A DNA stretch of 64,000 nucleotides from VBAU01 sp036005185 (GTDB lineage: Bacteria; Bacteroidota; Bacteroidia; Chitinophagales; Chitinophagaceae), in assembly GCA_036005185.1 (NCBI GenBank), contig DASYQS010000039.1, positions 62,001 to 126,000 on the forward strand, read 5' to 3'. Under the pieces are notes generated by a model. The model had not been told where the DNA came from and searched no databases. It was given only the letters and a program-made list of their open reading frames with translations. Below, one piece after another: positions 26,382 through 34,994 of the stretch (position 1 is its first letter; the number at the start of each line of letters is the position of its first letter). Made by a program: the position numbers and the translations under genes.

Positions 26382-29211
26382 ATAATGTTCTTTTTATTTC
26401 TTCTATTTCGTACGCTTCGATTACATCTGCTACTTTGATGTCATTGTAGTTCTTGATTGTTAAACCACATTCCATGCCTGACTGAACTTCTTTTACATCA
26501 TCTTTGAATCGTTTTAGTGAAGCTAATTCAGCGCTGGCGCCTTCAGCCGTTGGATAGATCACAATACCATCACGAATTAACCGGATCTTTGAATCACGTT
26601 TAATTTTTCCATCTCTTACGTAGCAACCGGCTACAGTAGCTTTATCGAATTTATATACTTCTCTTACTTCTACATTAGCAACGATTTTCTCCTGTGTCTT
26701 AGGCTCAAGCATGCCTTCCATCGCACTCTTGATCTCATCAATGGCATTATAAATAATGGAGTAGTGCCTGATCTGAATGGCCTCTTGCTCAGCAAGTTTT
26801 GATGCCTGCAATGATGGCCGCACATTAAAACCGATAATAATGGCATCAGATGCGTGCGCAAGTGTTACATCGCTTTCTGTAATTTGGCCTACTGCCTTGT
26901 GAATTACTTTTACAACAATTTCTTCAGTTGACAATTTTTGCAAAGAATCACTTAACGCTTCTACAGAACCATCCACATCACCTTTTATGATCACATTTAA
27001 TTCTTTAAAGTTGCCCAATGCAAGACGGCGTCCAATTTCATCAAGGGTAATATGTTTCTTGGTTCGTATGCCTTGTTCACGAAGTATTTGTGCACGGCGA
27101 TAGGCAACTTCCTTCGCCTCGGCCTCATCGTCATATACTTTGAATTTTTCACCGGCTTGTGGAGCACCATTCAATCCTAATATTAATGCCGGTGCTGAAG
27201 GGCCCGCTTCATCCATTTTCTTATTCCTTTCATTGAACATTGCTTTTACTCTTCCGAAATGCTGGCCTGAAACAACAATATCCCCTATTTTTAATGTTCC
27301 ATTTTGTACGAGTAATGTTGCCACATATCCCCGGCCTTTATCCAGTGAAGCTTCAATAATGGTTCCGTTGGCTTCACGATTAGGGTTTGCTTTTAATTCG
27401 AGTAGCTCAGCTTCAAGCAATATTTTTTCAAGCAACTGGTCAACATTCAACCCTTTTTTAGCAGAAATCTCTTGGCTCTGATATTTACCACCCCATTCTT
27501 CAACCAGTAAATTCATCTGTGAAAGCTGTTCATAAATTTTTTGAGGATTGGCTCCATCTTTATCGATCTTATTAATCGCAAAGATCATAGGTACGCCTGC
27601 TGCTTGAGCATGGCTTATGGCCTCGCGGGTTTGTGGCATCACTGCATCATCTGCCGCAATTACAATTACTGCGATATCAGTAACCTTAGCGCCCCGGGCA
27701 CGCATAGCTGTAAATGCCTCGTGGCCTGGTGTATCAAGAAATGTGATCTCTTTTTCGTTTGGCAGCGTTACTTGGTAAGCACCGATGTGCTGAGTAATAC
27801 CGCCTGCTTCACCGGCCACTACGTTTGCACTGCGTATATAATCAAGTAATGAAGTTTTTCCATGGTCAACGTGACCCATGATGGTAACAATAGGAGAGCG
27901 TGGCTGTAATTCATCTTCCATATCTTCGTCTTCTTCTACCTCCTCCATCTCCATCTGTTTTTCCATATCAATGAACTCTACATCAAACCCAAACTCACTT
28001 GCCACTAATTCAATTACCTCCGCATCAAGTCGCTGGTTAATGGAAACCATGATCCCCAAACTCATACACTTGCTGATAACATCAGCAAAATTCACATCCA
28101 TCAAATTAGCCAGTTCGCTTACGCTGATGAACTCCGTTACTTGCAATTTGTTGTCGTCTGTAGCTTCGCCCATTGCTTCCGCCATCTCTTGCCTCTTTTC
28201 ACGACGAAGCCTTGCCTTTAGCCCTTTACCACGACTAGCACCTCCTGTCAATTTTGCCTGGGTTTCTCTTATCTTTTCTTGTATTTCTTTCTGATCAATT
28301 TCTTTGTCTTCCCTTCTCCTGATATCTCTTCTGCCGCCACCACCTCTTCTATCTATCGGTCGGCTATCTCTGTTAAAGTGACCGCCGCCGCCGCCTCTTG
28401 CAGCATTTCCTCCTCTATCTTTGAATAGATCCTCTTTTTTAACCTCTTTCTTTTCAATCGGTATTCGTTTGCGCTTGCGTTTTTCTTCCTTCTTTGGTCT
28501 TGTATCATTGTCAACAGGAAGATCGATTTTTCCAAGAACCTTAGGGCCTTCTATTTTTTCTACTTTAATGTTTTCGATAACCGGGGGTAGCTCATCCTCT
28601 TCTTCTTGGATCACGGCAACCTCTTCAACTTCTGAAGCTTTTGCTACAGGCTCCTCTATCTTTTCTTCTTTTTCTTCTTTCTTTGTTTTCTTTTTTGCTG
28701 CAGGTTTTACTTCTTCGGCAGGCTGTTCTTTTTCAGTTTTTTTCTTAGAGCCTTTTTTGGGCCGTGTAGATGAATCTATTGATGAGAGATCAATTTTATC
28801 AAGCACCTTGGGCCCTTCAATTTCAGGGGCCTCAACTTTGACAATTTCTTTTTCTTCTACTGCTACTGGCGCCTCTTGTTTTACAGGTTGCTGAACTTCT
28901 TCTTTTGGCTCTTCTTTTTTGGACGGCTTTTTCTCTTCTTTTTTGAAAATAACTTCTTCCTCATCTCTTTTCTTCTTTGCTTCAGCTACGCCTCCTTTAG
29001 GAAGGTCAACAAGATCGCTTTTTAATTTAGCCGCCTTATCTCCTTGAAATTCCAGCTGCAAGGCACGGTACATCTCTTCAGTCAATTTAGAGGTTGGCTT
29101 CAAATCATCTTTGCCAAAGCCTTTGTTCTCTAAAAAGCTAATAAGAGTATCCTGCCCAACATTGAACTCCTTGGCTGCACCTAACAGGCGCGGTAATTTT
29201 AATTCTGCCAT
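26380..29211 (-). CDS. infB: Translation initiation factor IF-2
   Basis: A 943-residue protein. The first 330 residues are a long, low-complexity charged region (Lys/Glu/Pro) with a Gly/Arg-rich patch (AARGGGGGHF, RRGGGGRRDIRRRE), then an IF2_N segment (VSELANLMDVNFADVISKCM). The GTPase domain has GHVDHGKTSLLD, DTPGHEAFTAMR and NKID, followed by the EF-Tu-like domain 2 and the C2 domain that binds fMet-tRNA (SSMECGL-like QSGMECGLTIKNYNDIK). It brings initiator tRNA to the 30S subunit. It is the third gene of the rimP-nusA-infB operon, 99 bp after nusA. Confidence 0.97.
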   Translation of the reverse strand: MAELKLPRLLGAAKEFNVGQDTLISFLENKGFGKDDLKPTSKLTEEMYRALQLEFQGDKAAKLKSDLVDLPKGGVAEAKKKRDEEEVIFKKEEKKPSKKEEPKEEVQQPVKQEAPVAVEEKEIVKVEAPEIEGPKVLDKIDLSSIDSSTRPKKGSKKKTEKEQPAEEVKPAAKKKTKKEEKEEKIEEPVAKASEVEEVAVIQEEEDELPPVIENIKVEKIEGPKVLGKIDLPVDNDTRPKKEEKRKRKRIPIEKKEVKKEDLFKDRGGNAARGGGGGHFNRDSRPIDRRGGGGRRDIRRREDKEIDQKEIQEKIRETQAKLTGGASRGKGLKARLRREKRQEMAEAMGEATDDNKLQVTEFISVSELANLMDVNFADVISKCMSLGIMVSINQRLDAEVIELVASEFGFDVEFIDMEKQMEMEEVEEDEDMEDELQPRSPIVTIMGHVDHGKTSLLDYIRSANVVAGEAGGITQHIGAYQVTLPNEKEITFLDTPGHEAFTAMRARGAKVTDIAVIVIAADDAVMPQTREAISHAQAAGVPMIFAINKIDKDGANPQKIYEQLSQMNLLVEEWGGKYQSQEISAKKGLNVDQLLEKILLEAELLELKANPNREANGTIIEASLDKGRGYVATLLVQNGTLKIGDIVVSGQHFGRVKAMFNERNKKMDEAGPSAPALILGLNGAPQAGEKFKVYDDEAEAKEVAYRRAQILREQGIRTKKHITLDEIGRRLALGNFKELNVIIKGDVDGSVEALSDSLQKLSTEEIVVKVIHKAVGQITESDVTLAHASDAIIIGFNVRPSLQASKLAEQEAIQIRHYSIIYNAIDEIKSAMEGMLEPKTQEKIVANVEVREVYKFDKATVAGCYVRDGKIKRDSKIRLIRDGIVIYPTAEGASAELASLKRFKDDVKEVQSGMECGLTIKNYNDIKVADVIEAYEIEEIKRTL

Positions 29212-29229
29212 AATAATATTTACCCTAAA

Positions 29230-29302
29230 TCCCTAAAGGGACTTTTTAATTTTTCCTTCTGTTCTATTTTTTATACGTTATCAAAGACCCCCCCTTTAGG
29301 GG
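29230..29302. repeat. Two palindromic repeats in the nusA-infB gap
   Basis: TCCCTAAAGGGA followed by a T run (29230-29247) and, in the opposite sense, CCCCTTTAGGGG (29291-29302) lie in the 99 bp between nusA and infB. The same core, CCCCCTAAAGGGGG, appears at 52759-52772, so this is a dispersed palindrome. On the minus strand it lies within the operon message and could cause partial termination. Confidence 0.5.
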
Positions 29303-29310
29303 ATGGGGGT

Positions 29311-30558
29311 TTATCCTTTCTGAAATTCTTCTTCAAGTACTTTTCTTACTTCGTCAATTGTTTCTTTTTCGAGATCGGTCCTGCGCTCTAATTCTTCTGT
29401 TGTAAGATCAAGTACGCTACGGGCGGTATCACAACCAATACGTTTTAATTCATCAATCACCCACCCTTCAATTTCGTCGCTGAATTCATCAAGATCAATA
29501 TCAAACTCTTCAACTTCGCCCTCGTTATCGCGGTAAACATCAAGGTCATATCCTGTCAATTCACAGGCCAGTTTTATGTTTACACCCCGGCGGCCGATGG
29601 CCAGTGACACCTGATCAGGCTTTAAATACACATCAGCATGCTTGTTTTCCGTATCGAGTTCCATGGATGTGATCTTTGCGGGTGTCAATGATCTTTGAAT
29701 TAATAATTGTGTATTATTTGTCCAGTTGATCACATCAATATTTTCATTCTTTAACTCACGGACTATACCATGAATACGGCTGCCTTTCATACCAACACAG
29801 GCACCAACTGGATCAATGCGATCATCATAGGATTCAACAGCTACTTTAGCTCTTTCTCCCGGATCACGAACAATTCTTTTAATAACGATAAGACCATCAA
29901 ATATTTCAGGAACTTCTATCTCGAGCAATTTAGCAAGAAAATCAGGTGATGTGCGTGAAAGAATAATGACGGGTGTGTTATTTTTCATGTCAACCTTTTT
30001 CACAACTGCCCTTATCGTTTCTCCTTTTTTGAAATAATCCTGTGGAATTTGTTCGCTTTTGGGCAGAATCAATTCATTGCCTTCTTCATCAAGCAATAAA
30101 ATCTCTTTTTTCCACACTTGATATACTTCTGCATTCGTGATCTCGCCTACTCTTTCCGAATATTTTTTGGCCAACACGTTCTTCTTCAGGTCGCTAATAC
30201 GGCTTGCCAGCGTTTGCTTGGCAGCTAAAATGGCGCGGCGTCCAAAATCGTAGAGATCAATTTCTTCATAAACTTCCTCGCCCACTTCGAAGTCAGGTTC
30301 AATTTTTACAGCCTCACTGTAAGCCACTTGTGCCAAAGGATCTTCAACCTGACCGTCTTCAACAATCATGCGACGGCGAATAATTTCAAGGTCGCCTTTT
30401 TCCGCATTAACAATAACATCAAAATTTTCATCACTGCCAAATTTCTTTCGAAGTAGTGTTTTGAATACATCTTCAACCACTTTCATCATAGTGGGACGAT
30501 CAATATTTTCTGCATCCTTAAATTCTTGGAATGCCTCTATCAGATTTATACTTGCCAT
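29311..30558 (-). CDS. nusA: Transcription termination/antitermination protein NusA
   Basis: A 415-residue protein with the NusA layout: N-terminal RNA-polymerase-binding domain (INLIEAFQEFKDAENIDRPT), S1 domain around 140-200 (ETIRAVVKKVDMKNN), then KH1 and KH2 (DPVGACVGMKGSRIHGIVRE and SLAIGRRGVNIKLACELTG). A short acidic C-terminal part with a helix-hairpin-helix-like segment (DELKRIGCDTARSVL) follows. It modulates pausing, termination and antitermination. The ATG at 30558 is chosen because MASINLIEAF is the family start. It is between rimP and infB, the conserved operon order. Confidence 0.96.
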   Translation of the reverse strand: MASINLIEAFQEFKDAENIDRPTMMKVVEDVFKTLLRKKFGSDENFDVIVNAEKGDLEIIRRRMIVEDGQVEDPLAQVAYSEAVKIEPDFEVGEEVYEEIDLYDFGRRAILAAKQTLASRISDLKKNVLAKKYSERVGEITNAEVYQVWKKEILLLDEEGNELILPKSEQIPQDYFKKGETIRAVVKKVDMKNNTPVIILSRTSPDFLAKLLEIEVPEIFDGLIVIKRIVRDPGERAKVAVESYDDRIDPVGACVGMKGSRIHGIVRELKNENIDVINWTNNTQLLIQRSLTPAKITSMELDTENKHADVYLKPDQVSLAIGRRGVNIKLACELTGYDLDVYRDNEGEVEEFDIDLDEFSDEIEGWVIDELKRIGCDTARSVLDLTTEELERRTDLEKETIDEVRKVLEEEFQKG

Positions 30559-30607
30559 ACAAATTGCCATTTTTGTGAGTTGCAAGCTGTTTAATATTGC
30601 TCACCAC

Positions 30608-31078
30608 TCACCATTTTATTTGAATTTTTGTTGTTTTGATATCATTGTAAGAAATAATGTGCTGCACTATTTCCTTCCTTTTTTTATTTCCCTTTTCTTC
30701 CTCCACAATAATTTCATCATTTGTTGCATTTACCAATCTGCCTTCTTTTTTTATTCCACTTTTTAATATTACTTCTACTAAGCGGCCGATGTTTTTAACA
30801 TATTGACGATGAAGCTTAAGTGGTTCATCTAAGCCGGGCGACGAAATCTCCAAAGAGAAATCATCGTTCGGGAAAAACCCGCTTCCTTCTATTTGCTTAT
30901 ACAGGCTGCGATTATATTGTGTCAGTTTATCGATGCTTACACCATGATCAGCATCTATAAAAACTTTTATATTATTTCCGGGTCTGATCTTAACCTCTAC
31001 CAGAAAACTTTCAGGGTCCGGGCTAATCAATTCGTTTACTTTTTGCTCTATAGTCTGTATCAGGGAATCAGTATTCAT
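30608..31078 (-). CDS. rimP: Ribosome maturation factor RimP
   Basis: A 156-residue protein with the RimP pattern: an N-terminal alpha/beta domain (SFLVEVKIRPGNNIKVFIDAD, GVSIDKLTQYNRSLYKQIEG) with the signature FSLEISSPGLDEPLKLHRQY, then an SH3-like C-domain (GRLVEVILKSGIKKEGRLV). It helps assemble the 30S subunit. The ATG at 31078 is used because the frame upstream runs through the promoter. First gene of the rimP-nusA-infB operon; its leader contains a strong hairpin that may regulate translation. Confidence 0.94.
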   Translation of the reverse strand: MNTDSLIQTIEQKVNELISPDPESFLVEVKIRPGNNIKVFIDADHGVSIDKLTQYNRSLYKQIEGSGFFPNDDFSLEISSPGLDEPLKLHRQYVKNIGRLVEVILKSGIKKEGRLVNATNDEIIVEEEKGNKKRKEIVQHIISYNDIKTTKIQIKW

Positions 31079-31090
31079 TACAGAAATGAA

Positions 31091-31114
31091 GAAGGGAACG
31101 GTGTCGTTCCCTTC
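31091..31114 (-). promoter_or_regulatory. Perfect hairpin in the rimP leader
   Basis: GAAGGGAACG and CGTTCCCTTC form perfect 10-bp arms around a 4-base loop. It lies between the -7 box (31133) and the rimP start codon (31078), leaving 12 bases to the ATG. In the mRNA it could block or expose ribosome entry, or act as a protein-binding or attenuation element. Confidence 0.6.
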
Positions 31115-31132
31115 TATCGTCTTTTGCCAGTG

Positions 31133-31165
31133 CAAAGTTAAGGGAAATACCTTTTATAATCCAAA
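31133..31165 (-). promoter_or_regulatory. Bacteroidota-type promoter of rimP-nusA-infB
   Basis: On the minus strand: TTTG (31165-31162), 21 bases, then TAACTTTG (31140-31133), an exact TAnnTTTG -7 element. The expected transcription start is a few bases downstream, leaving a leader of about 50 bases before rimP. Confidence 0.7.
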
Positions 31166-31251
31166 TCCGAAAGCGTTTTCAGCTGGTTAAGGTTTCGATA
31201 AAGAAACCGGCCAATTGAATTTCGAGGCACATAGTTTGTAACTTGCAAGTC

Positions 31252-31491
31252 ATGTTCCGCATTTTATTATATATTTTTCTGATTTACCTAGCCTATCAAT
31301 TTATCTTTAATTTTTTGATACCGGTATATAAGACCACACAGCGAGTAAAAAAGGGATTCCGCGAAATGCACGATCACATGAATGATTTTGCAAACGGACA
31401 GCAACAATCAGCTTCACAACAAACACCATCATCAGACAATTCCGCCAAAAAACCTGTTGGTGAGTATATCGATTTTGAGGAGATCAAATAA
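31252..31491 (+). CDS. DUF4834 family small membrane protein
   Basis: A 79-residue protein: an N-terminal transmembrane helix (MFRILLYIFLIYLAYQFIF), then FLIPVYKTTQRVKKGFREM, a Gln/Ser-rich linker, and the C-terminal signature GEYIDFEEIK. This matches DUF4834, a family restricted to Bacteroidota with unknown function. ATG at 31252 is preferred over a TTG 9 bp upstream. It stands between the divergent rimP operon and the tRNA locus. Confidence 0.85.
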   Translation: MFRILLYIFLIYLAYQFIFNFLIPVYKTTQRVKKGFREMHDHMNDFANGQQQSASQQTPSSDNSAKKPVGEYIDFEEIK

Positions 31492-31543
31492 TTCAATTCT
31501 ATCTTACTAAATTTTCTATTTTTGCCGCTTATTGGGCGTAAGC

Positions 31544-31591
31544 TATTTTGCTTCAATGGAAGCAGGACCCTTAGCTCAGACGGTTAGAGCA
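31544..31591 (+). repeat. Direct repeat copy 1 (hairpin plus tRNA 5' half)
   Basis: 48 bases repeated at 31642-31689 with only two mismatches, 98 bp apart. Each copy has TATTTTGCTTC, a 4-base loop, GAAGC (small hairpin), then the acceptor and D-arm of tRNA-Met (CAT). Copy 1 leads into a broken tRNA; copy 2 into the intact gene. Confidence 0.8.
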
Positions 31592-31620
31592 TCCCGATTC
31601 ATCGGGAGGGTCGATGAGTG
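31565..31620 (+). pseudogene. Broken tRNA copy (5' half of tRNA-Met)
   Basis: The first 27 bases (acceptor strand and D-arm) are identical to the intact tRNA at 31663. After GAGCA the sequence changes to TCCCGATTCATCGGGA, a self-complementary stretch, then GGGTCGATGAG, which recalls a variable region and start of a T-arm but lacks the TTCGA loop and 3' acceptor strand. It cannot fold as a tRNA. Confidence 0.75.
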
Positions 31621-31662
31621 AGAGAACAAAAACTATTTTTATATTTTGCTTCAAGTGAAGCA

Positions 31663-31736
31663 GGACCCTTAGCTCAGACGGTTAGAGCACCTGACTCATA
31701 ATCAGGGGGTCGTTGGTTCGATCCCAACAGGGTCCA
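31663..31736 (+). tRNA. tRNA-Met (CAT anticodon)
   Basis: 74 bases folding as a full cloverleaf: acceptor GGACCCT/AGGGTCC, D-arm with AGCTCAGACGGTTAGAGC, anticodon stem CTGA[CTCATAA]TCAG with anticodon CAT, T-arm GTTGG[TTCGATC]CCAAC. No CCA is encoded. With CAT it could be elongator Met or an Ile tRNA modified to read AUA; initiator is unlikely because the acceptor end is fully paired. Confidence 0.93.
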
Positions 31737-31747
31737 CGAATGAAACG

Positions 31748-31773
31748 ATGCGGAATGAGTTTCCGCATTTTTT
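31748..31773 (+). terminator. Rho-independent terminator after tRNA-Met
   Basis: ATGCGGAA, 5-base loop, TTCCGCAT, then six T: an 8-bp perfect stem starting 12 bp after the tRNA. Confidence 0.8.
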
Positions 31774-31838
31774 GTAACAGGTTCTTTAACCTTTTATTAA
31801 CCGGGATGAAAATACATTTGTCCATCAGATAAAAACTT

Positions 31839-32564
31839 ATGAAGAAAATTTCTTGTATTGCCCTCGCCAGCTTAATAACCATATCAATTGTTGCACAAGA
31901 AGAACCAAAGCCAGATTCAAAGAACAAACCAAATTTAGCGAGCCGCGCCAATGATCATTTTCTTTTGCAGATAGGAGTTACAAATTGGGCTGGCAAACCT
32001 GATTCAATTCATACTAAGGGGTTATCAAGAAGCTTCAACATGTATTTTATGTTCGATTTTCCTTTTAAATCAAATCCTCATTTGAGTTTTGCTATTGGCG
32101 CCGGCGTTGGAACAGACAATATTTATTTTAGCAAAACCTATGTGGGCATAAAAGACCTTACTTCTACCTTGCGGTTTCAGGACCTTTCAGATACCAATCA
32201 TTTTAAAAAATATAAACTGGCAACTGCTGTTCTCGAAGCGCCTATTGAATTACGTTTTAGTTCAAACCCTGCCACACCTAATAAAAGTTATAAGGCCGCT
32301 TTAGGGCTTAAGATTGGAGTTTTGGTAAATGCCCATACAAAAGGAAAAAACTTGCAAAATGCTTCGGGCAACACATTGATGTCGTACATTGAAAAACAAA
32401 ACAGCAAACGATTCTTCAACTCAAACAGGTTCGTAGCTACTGGACGATTTGGCTATGGCGTGTTTAGCGTATTTGGGGCTTATCAATTAAATACCTTATT
32501 TAAAGAAGGGGTTGCTCCGGAAATACGCCCTTACACAATAGGGCTTACCATAAGTGGTCTTTGA
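31839..32564 (+). CDS. Secreted outer-membrane beta-barrel protein
   Basis: A 241-residue protein with a signal peptide (CIALASLITISIVAQ), a charged linker (EEPKPDSKNKPNLASRAND), then beta strands typical of the small porin-like barrels of Bacteroidota (FLLQIGVTNWAG, LSFAIGAGVGTDNIYF, RFGYGVFSVFGAYQL). The C-terminus ends in a strand with GLTISGL. It belongs to the outer-membrane-beta-barrel (PorT-like) clan; function unknown. The gene stands alone, between the tRNA terminator and hflX. Confidence 0.78.
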   Translation: MKKISCIALASLITISIVAQEEPKPDSKNKPNLASRANDHFLLQIGVTNWAGKPDSIHTKGLSRSFNMYFMFDFPFKSNPHLSFAIGAGVGTDNIYFSKTYVGIKDLTSTLRFQDLSDTNHFKKYKLATAVLEAPIELRFSSNPATPNKSYKAALGLKIGVLVNAHTKGKNLQNASGNTLMSYIEKQNSKRFFNSNRFVATGRFGYGVFSVFGAYQLNTLFKEGVAPEIRPYTIGLTISGL

Positions 32565-32700
32565 TCCCAAATTATATAGCCCTTTTCATTAAAGATTCAA
32601 GGATTATTTCTCAAAACTTTTTGTTTGAGCAGATAAAAATAATCCGTGAAATCTAATTTACATTCGTTTAATTATTAGCTATAATCAATCCTATCAATTT

Positions 32701-33888
32701 GTGTTAGATAAGAAAAAAATTGTTCATAAAGAAGAAAAAGCAATACTGGTAGGCCTAGTACATAAAGATCAAACCGAAGAACAACTGCAGGAATATCTTG
32801 ATGAACTTGCTTTTCTTGCTGAGACAGCAGGGGCAATAGCAGTGAAACGGTTTACGCAAAAACTCCCTCACCCTGATAGCAGAACATTTGTCGGTAAAGG
32901 AAAATTAGAAGAAATCAGAAATTATGCTCAGGGAAGAAATATTAATATCATCATTTTTGACGACGAGTTAAATGGTTCGCAGATCACTAATATTGAAAAG
33001 GCACTAGATGTAAAAACGATTGATCGCTCTGATCTCATTCTCGACATTTTTGCACGCCGAGCAAAAACAGCGCAGGCCAAAGCTCAAGTTGAATTAGCAC
33101 AATATCAGTATTTACTTCCACGGCTGAGAGGCATGTGGAAACACCTTGAGCGGTTAGGTGGCGGTATTGGCACCAGAGGACCAGGGGAAACAGAAATTGA
33201 AACCGACCGTCGTATTGTACGAGATAAAATTTCATTGCTGCGAAAAAAACTTTCGGTAATTGACAAGCAATCTGCAACACAAAGAAAAGAAAGGGGAGAG
33301 TTTATTCGTGTCGCTCTTGTTGGTTATACGAATGTCGGCAAATCAACCTTGATGAATTTATTGAGCAAGAGAAATGTATTTGCAGAAAACAAGCTGTTTG
33401 CTACTCTTGATACCACAACAAGCAAAGTAGTTTTTGAAAACACTCCATTTTTACTAAGCGATACAGTGGGATTTATCCGAAAACTTCCGCATCATCTAGT
33501 AGAAAGCTTTAAAAGCACACTTGATGAACTAAGAGAAGCCGACATTCTTTTGCATGTGGTTGATATATCACACCCCGCTTATGAGGAACAGATCGGCGTA
33601 GTGAATAAAACCTTGCAAGAGTTAAATGCTTTTGAGAAACCCATTCTTACTATTTTCAATAAGATGGATCTGTATGAAGAAAAGACCTTTGATAAATGGC
33701 TTGAGACAAGTACAAAAAAGGAAATATTAGACGATCTTGAAGAAAGATGGCAAAGAGAAACCCATGGCAACGCCGTTTTTATCTCGGCTATTGAAAGGAG
33801 AAATCTGGATAATCTGCGAAAAAAAATTCTCGATAAAGTAAGAGCTTTGTACAAAATAAGATACCCATATAAAACCGTCCATTTCTAA
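32701..33888 (+). CDS. hflX: GTPase HflX
   Basis: A 395-residue GTPase. The N-terminal HflX domain (about 20-180) carries RTFVGKGKLEEI, then the coiled linker and the signature GGGIGTRGPGETEIETDRR. The G-domain has GYTNVGKS (P-loop, 208-215), LDTTTSKV (switch I), DTVGFIRKLPHHLVESFKST (switch II) and NKMD. HflX splits stalled ribosomes, especially in heat stress. It starts with GTG at 32701, the only sensible start before the conserved domain. The Rieske gene follows within 10 bp. Confidence 0.95.
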   Translation: MLDKKKIVHKEEKAILVGLVHKDQTEEQLQEYLDELAFLAETAGAIAVKRFTQKLPHPDSRTFVGKGKLEEIRNYAQGRNINIIIFDDELNGSQITNIEKALDVKTIDRSDLILDIFARRAKTAQAKAQVELAQYQYLLPRLRGMWKHLERLGGGIGTRGPGETEIETDRRIVRDKISLLRKKLSVIDKQSATQRKERGEFIRVALVGYTNVGKSTLMNLLSKRNVFAENKLFATLDTTTSKVVFENTPFLLSDTVGFIRKLPHHLVESFKSTLDELREADILLHVVDISHPAYEEQIGVVNKTLQELNAFEKPILTIFNKMDLYEEKTFDKWLETSTKKEILDDLEERWQRETHGNAVFISAIERRNLDNLRKKILDKVRALYKIRYPYKTVHF

Positions 33889-33897
33889 TTATTGCTT

Positions 33898-34230
33898 GTG
33901 GAAGAAAAAAAGCTTGTCTGGCATAAGATTGCTGAACACATCAATGAAATTCGGTTTGCTGAAAACAATATTGGAATTGTTGAAGTCGCGGGAAAGATGA
34001 TTTGTCTCGCAAAATATCAAGATCGCGTGTTTGCTTTCGCTCATAAATGTCCCCATGCAAGCGGATTTTTTATTGATGGCTCTATAGATGCACTTGGTAG
34101 TGTAATTTGTCCGGTACATGGCTACAAGTACGACATCAGAAATGGTAGAAATGTAAGCGGTGAAGAATATTATTTAAAAAATTGGCCAGTAGAAATAAGG
34201 GAGGATGGGGTGTATTTAGGTTTGGAGTAA
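33898..34230 (+). CDS. Rieske [2Fe-2S] ferredoxin-like protein
   Basis: A 110-residue protein with one Rieske domain. The cluster ligands are in KCPHASGFF (Cys-x-His) and CPVHGYKYD (Cys-x-x-His). It resembles the small soluble Rieske proteins (NirD/ferredoxin type) that pass electrons to oxygenases or reductases. It starts with GTG at 33898 (a TTG at 33892 is also possible), about 10 bp after hflX, so the two are co-transcribed. Its redox partner is not in the immediate vicinity; the di-iron hydroxylase at 1916 is too far away to link. Confidence 0.88.
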   Translation: MEEKKLVWHKIAEHINEIRFAENNIGIVEVAGKMICLAKYQDRVFAFAHKCPHASGFFIDGSIDALGSVICPVHGYKYDIRNGRNVSGEEYYLKNWPVEIREDGVYLGLE

Positions 34231-34307
34231 GGAAGCTTTTGGAATTTATTTTACGTAACAGTTATTCCCCAAAAAGAAAATTCTTATTTTTGCTGCCCCA
34301 AACAAAT

Positions 34308-34381
34308 TCCTCCTTAGCTCAGTTGGTTAGAGCATCTGACTGTTAATCAGAGGGTCGCTGGTTCAAGTCCAGCAGGGGGAG
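34308..34381 (+). tRNA. tRNA-Asn (GTT anticodon)
   Basis: 74 bases with a full cloverleaf: acceptor TCCTCCT/AGGGGGA, D-arm AGCTCAGTTGGTTAGAGC, anticodon stem CTGA[CTGTTAA]TCAG with anticodon GTT, T-arm GCTGG[TTCAAGT]CCAGC. No encoded CCA. A 20-base piece from its variable loop and T-arm (34349-34368) recurs 3.4 kb downstream. Confidence 0.95.
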
Positions 34382-34383
34382 CA

Positions 34384-34406
34384 AGCCGGCCATTCGCCGG
34401 CTTTTT
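34384..34406 (+). terminator. Rho-independent terminator after tRNA-Asn
   Basis: AGCCGGC, 5-base loop, GCCGGCT and a T run, starting 3 bp after the tRNA. A strong GC-rich stem. Confidence 0.88.
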
Positions 34407-34994
34407 GCATCTTGTGTCCATTTATTACAGAACAAAAGCCTCACATTGCATCAATAACCATTGCAAAAACAAAATTTGCCTTTCATTTTTTATCTCCTAC
34501 CGATAGGTGGATGAATTAAATAAAATCAATAAAAAATCTTTTCGCCGAAAGAAAAACTGAATCTGTCATTTGGAAAATCACGGATTTAAAGGCTTAGTCT
34601 AGTCCTTAGTTTCGTTTCGGAAAAAGGAATTACGACCAACCTGTTTTTATTAGACAATTTTTTGATTGAACGGAAATGTCCTTGAGATCTAGCCAAAATT
34701 TTTCCATTGATTTCTATTCGAATAGATCGACTTCCTGCCCGATGAGCTCGTACTCTGATTCCTGGCAATTATCATTAACTCTTAAACCTGTTTTATGAAA
34801 AAATTTTTCTCAACCAACTTATTTATTAAGCTACTTGTTCAGCACAGTGAAGTAAAACTTTTCAAACTTTCAGAATAAACTCTCACGGGTCCTTAATTGC
34901 CGGTTCCCAACCCAAAATGGAGCCGGCAAATTTTCTACATGATTTTCGAAAACATTTTCTGAATTATAAACCACATTACTAAAAGCTTTTTGCT
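34407..34994. other. Intergenic region of 588 bp without a credible gene
   Basis: A 60-codon minus-strand frame at 34586-34768 has an Arg/Ser-rich composition and no upstream context, and is not called. The segment is AT-rich and holds the promoter of the T9SS protein, not identified with confidence. It lies between the tRNA-Asn gene and the repeated tRNA fragment at 37732, so it may belong to inserted DNA. Confidence 0.4.

Noticed and set aside
28421..28894. 157-codon plus-strand frame with a Ser/Phe-rich product
   Set aside because: It is the reverse of the Lys/Glu-rich N-terminal region of IF-2, whose codons give Ser/Phe runs on the other strand.
34586..34768. 60-codon minus-strand frame between tRNA-Asn and the T9SS protein
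   Set aside because: No start context, no signal or domain, and an Arg/Ser-rich composition unlike neighbouring genes.
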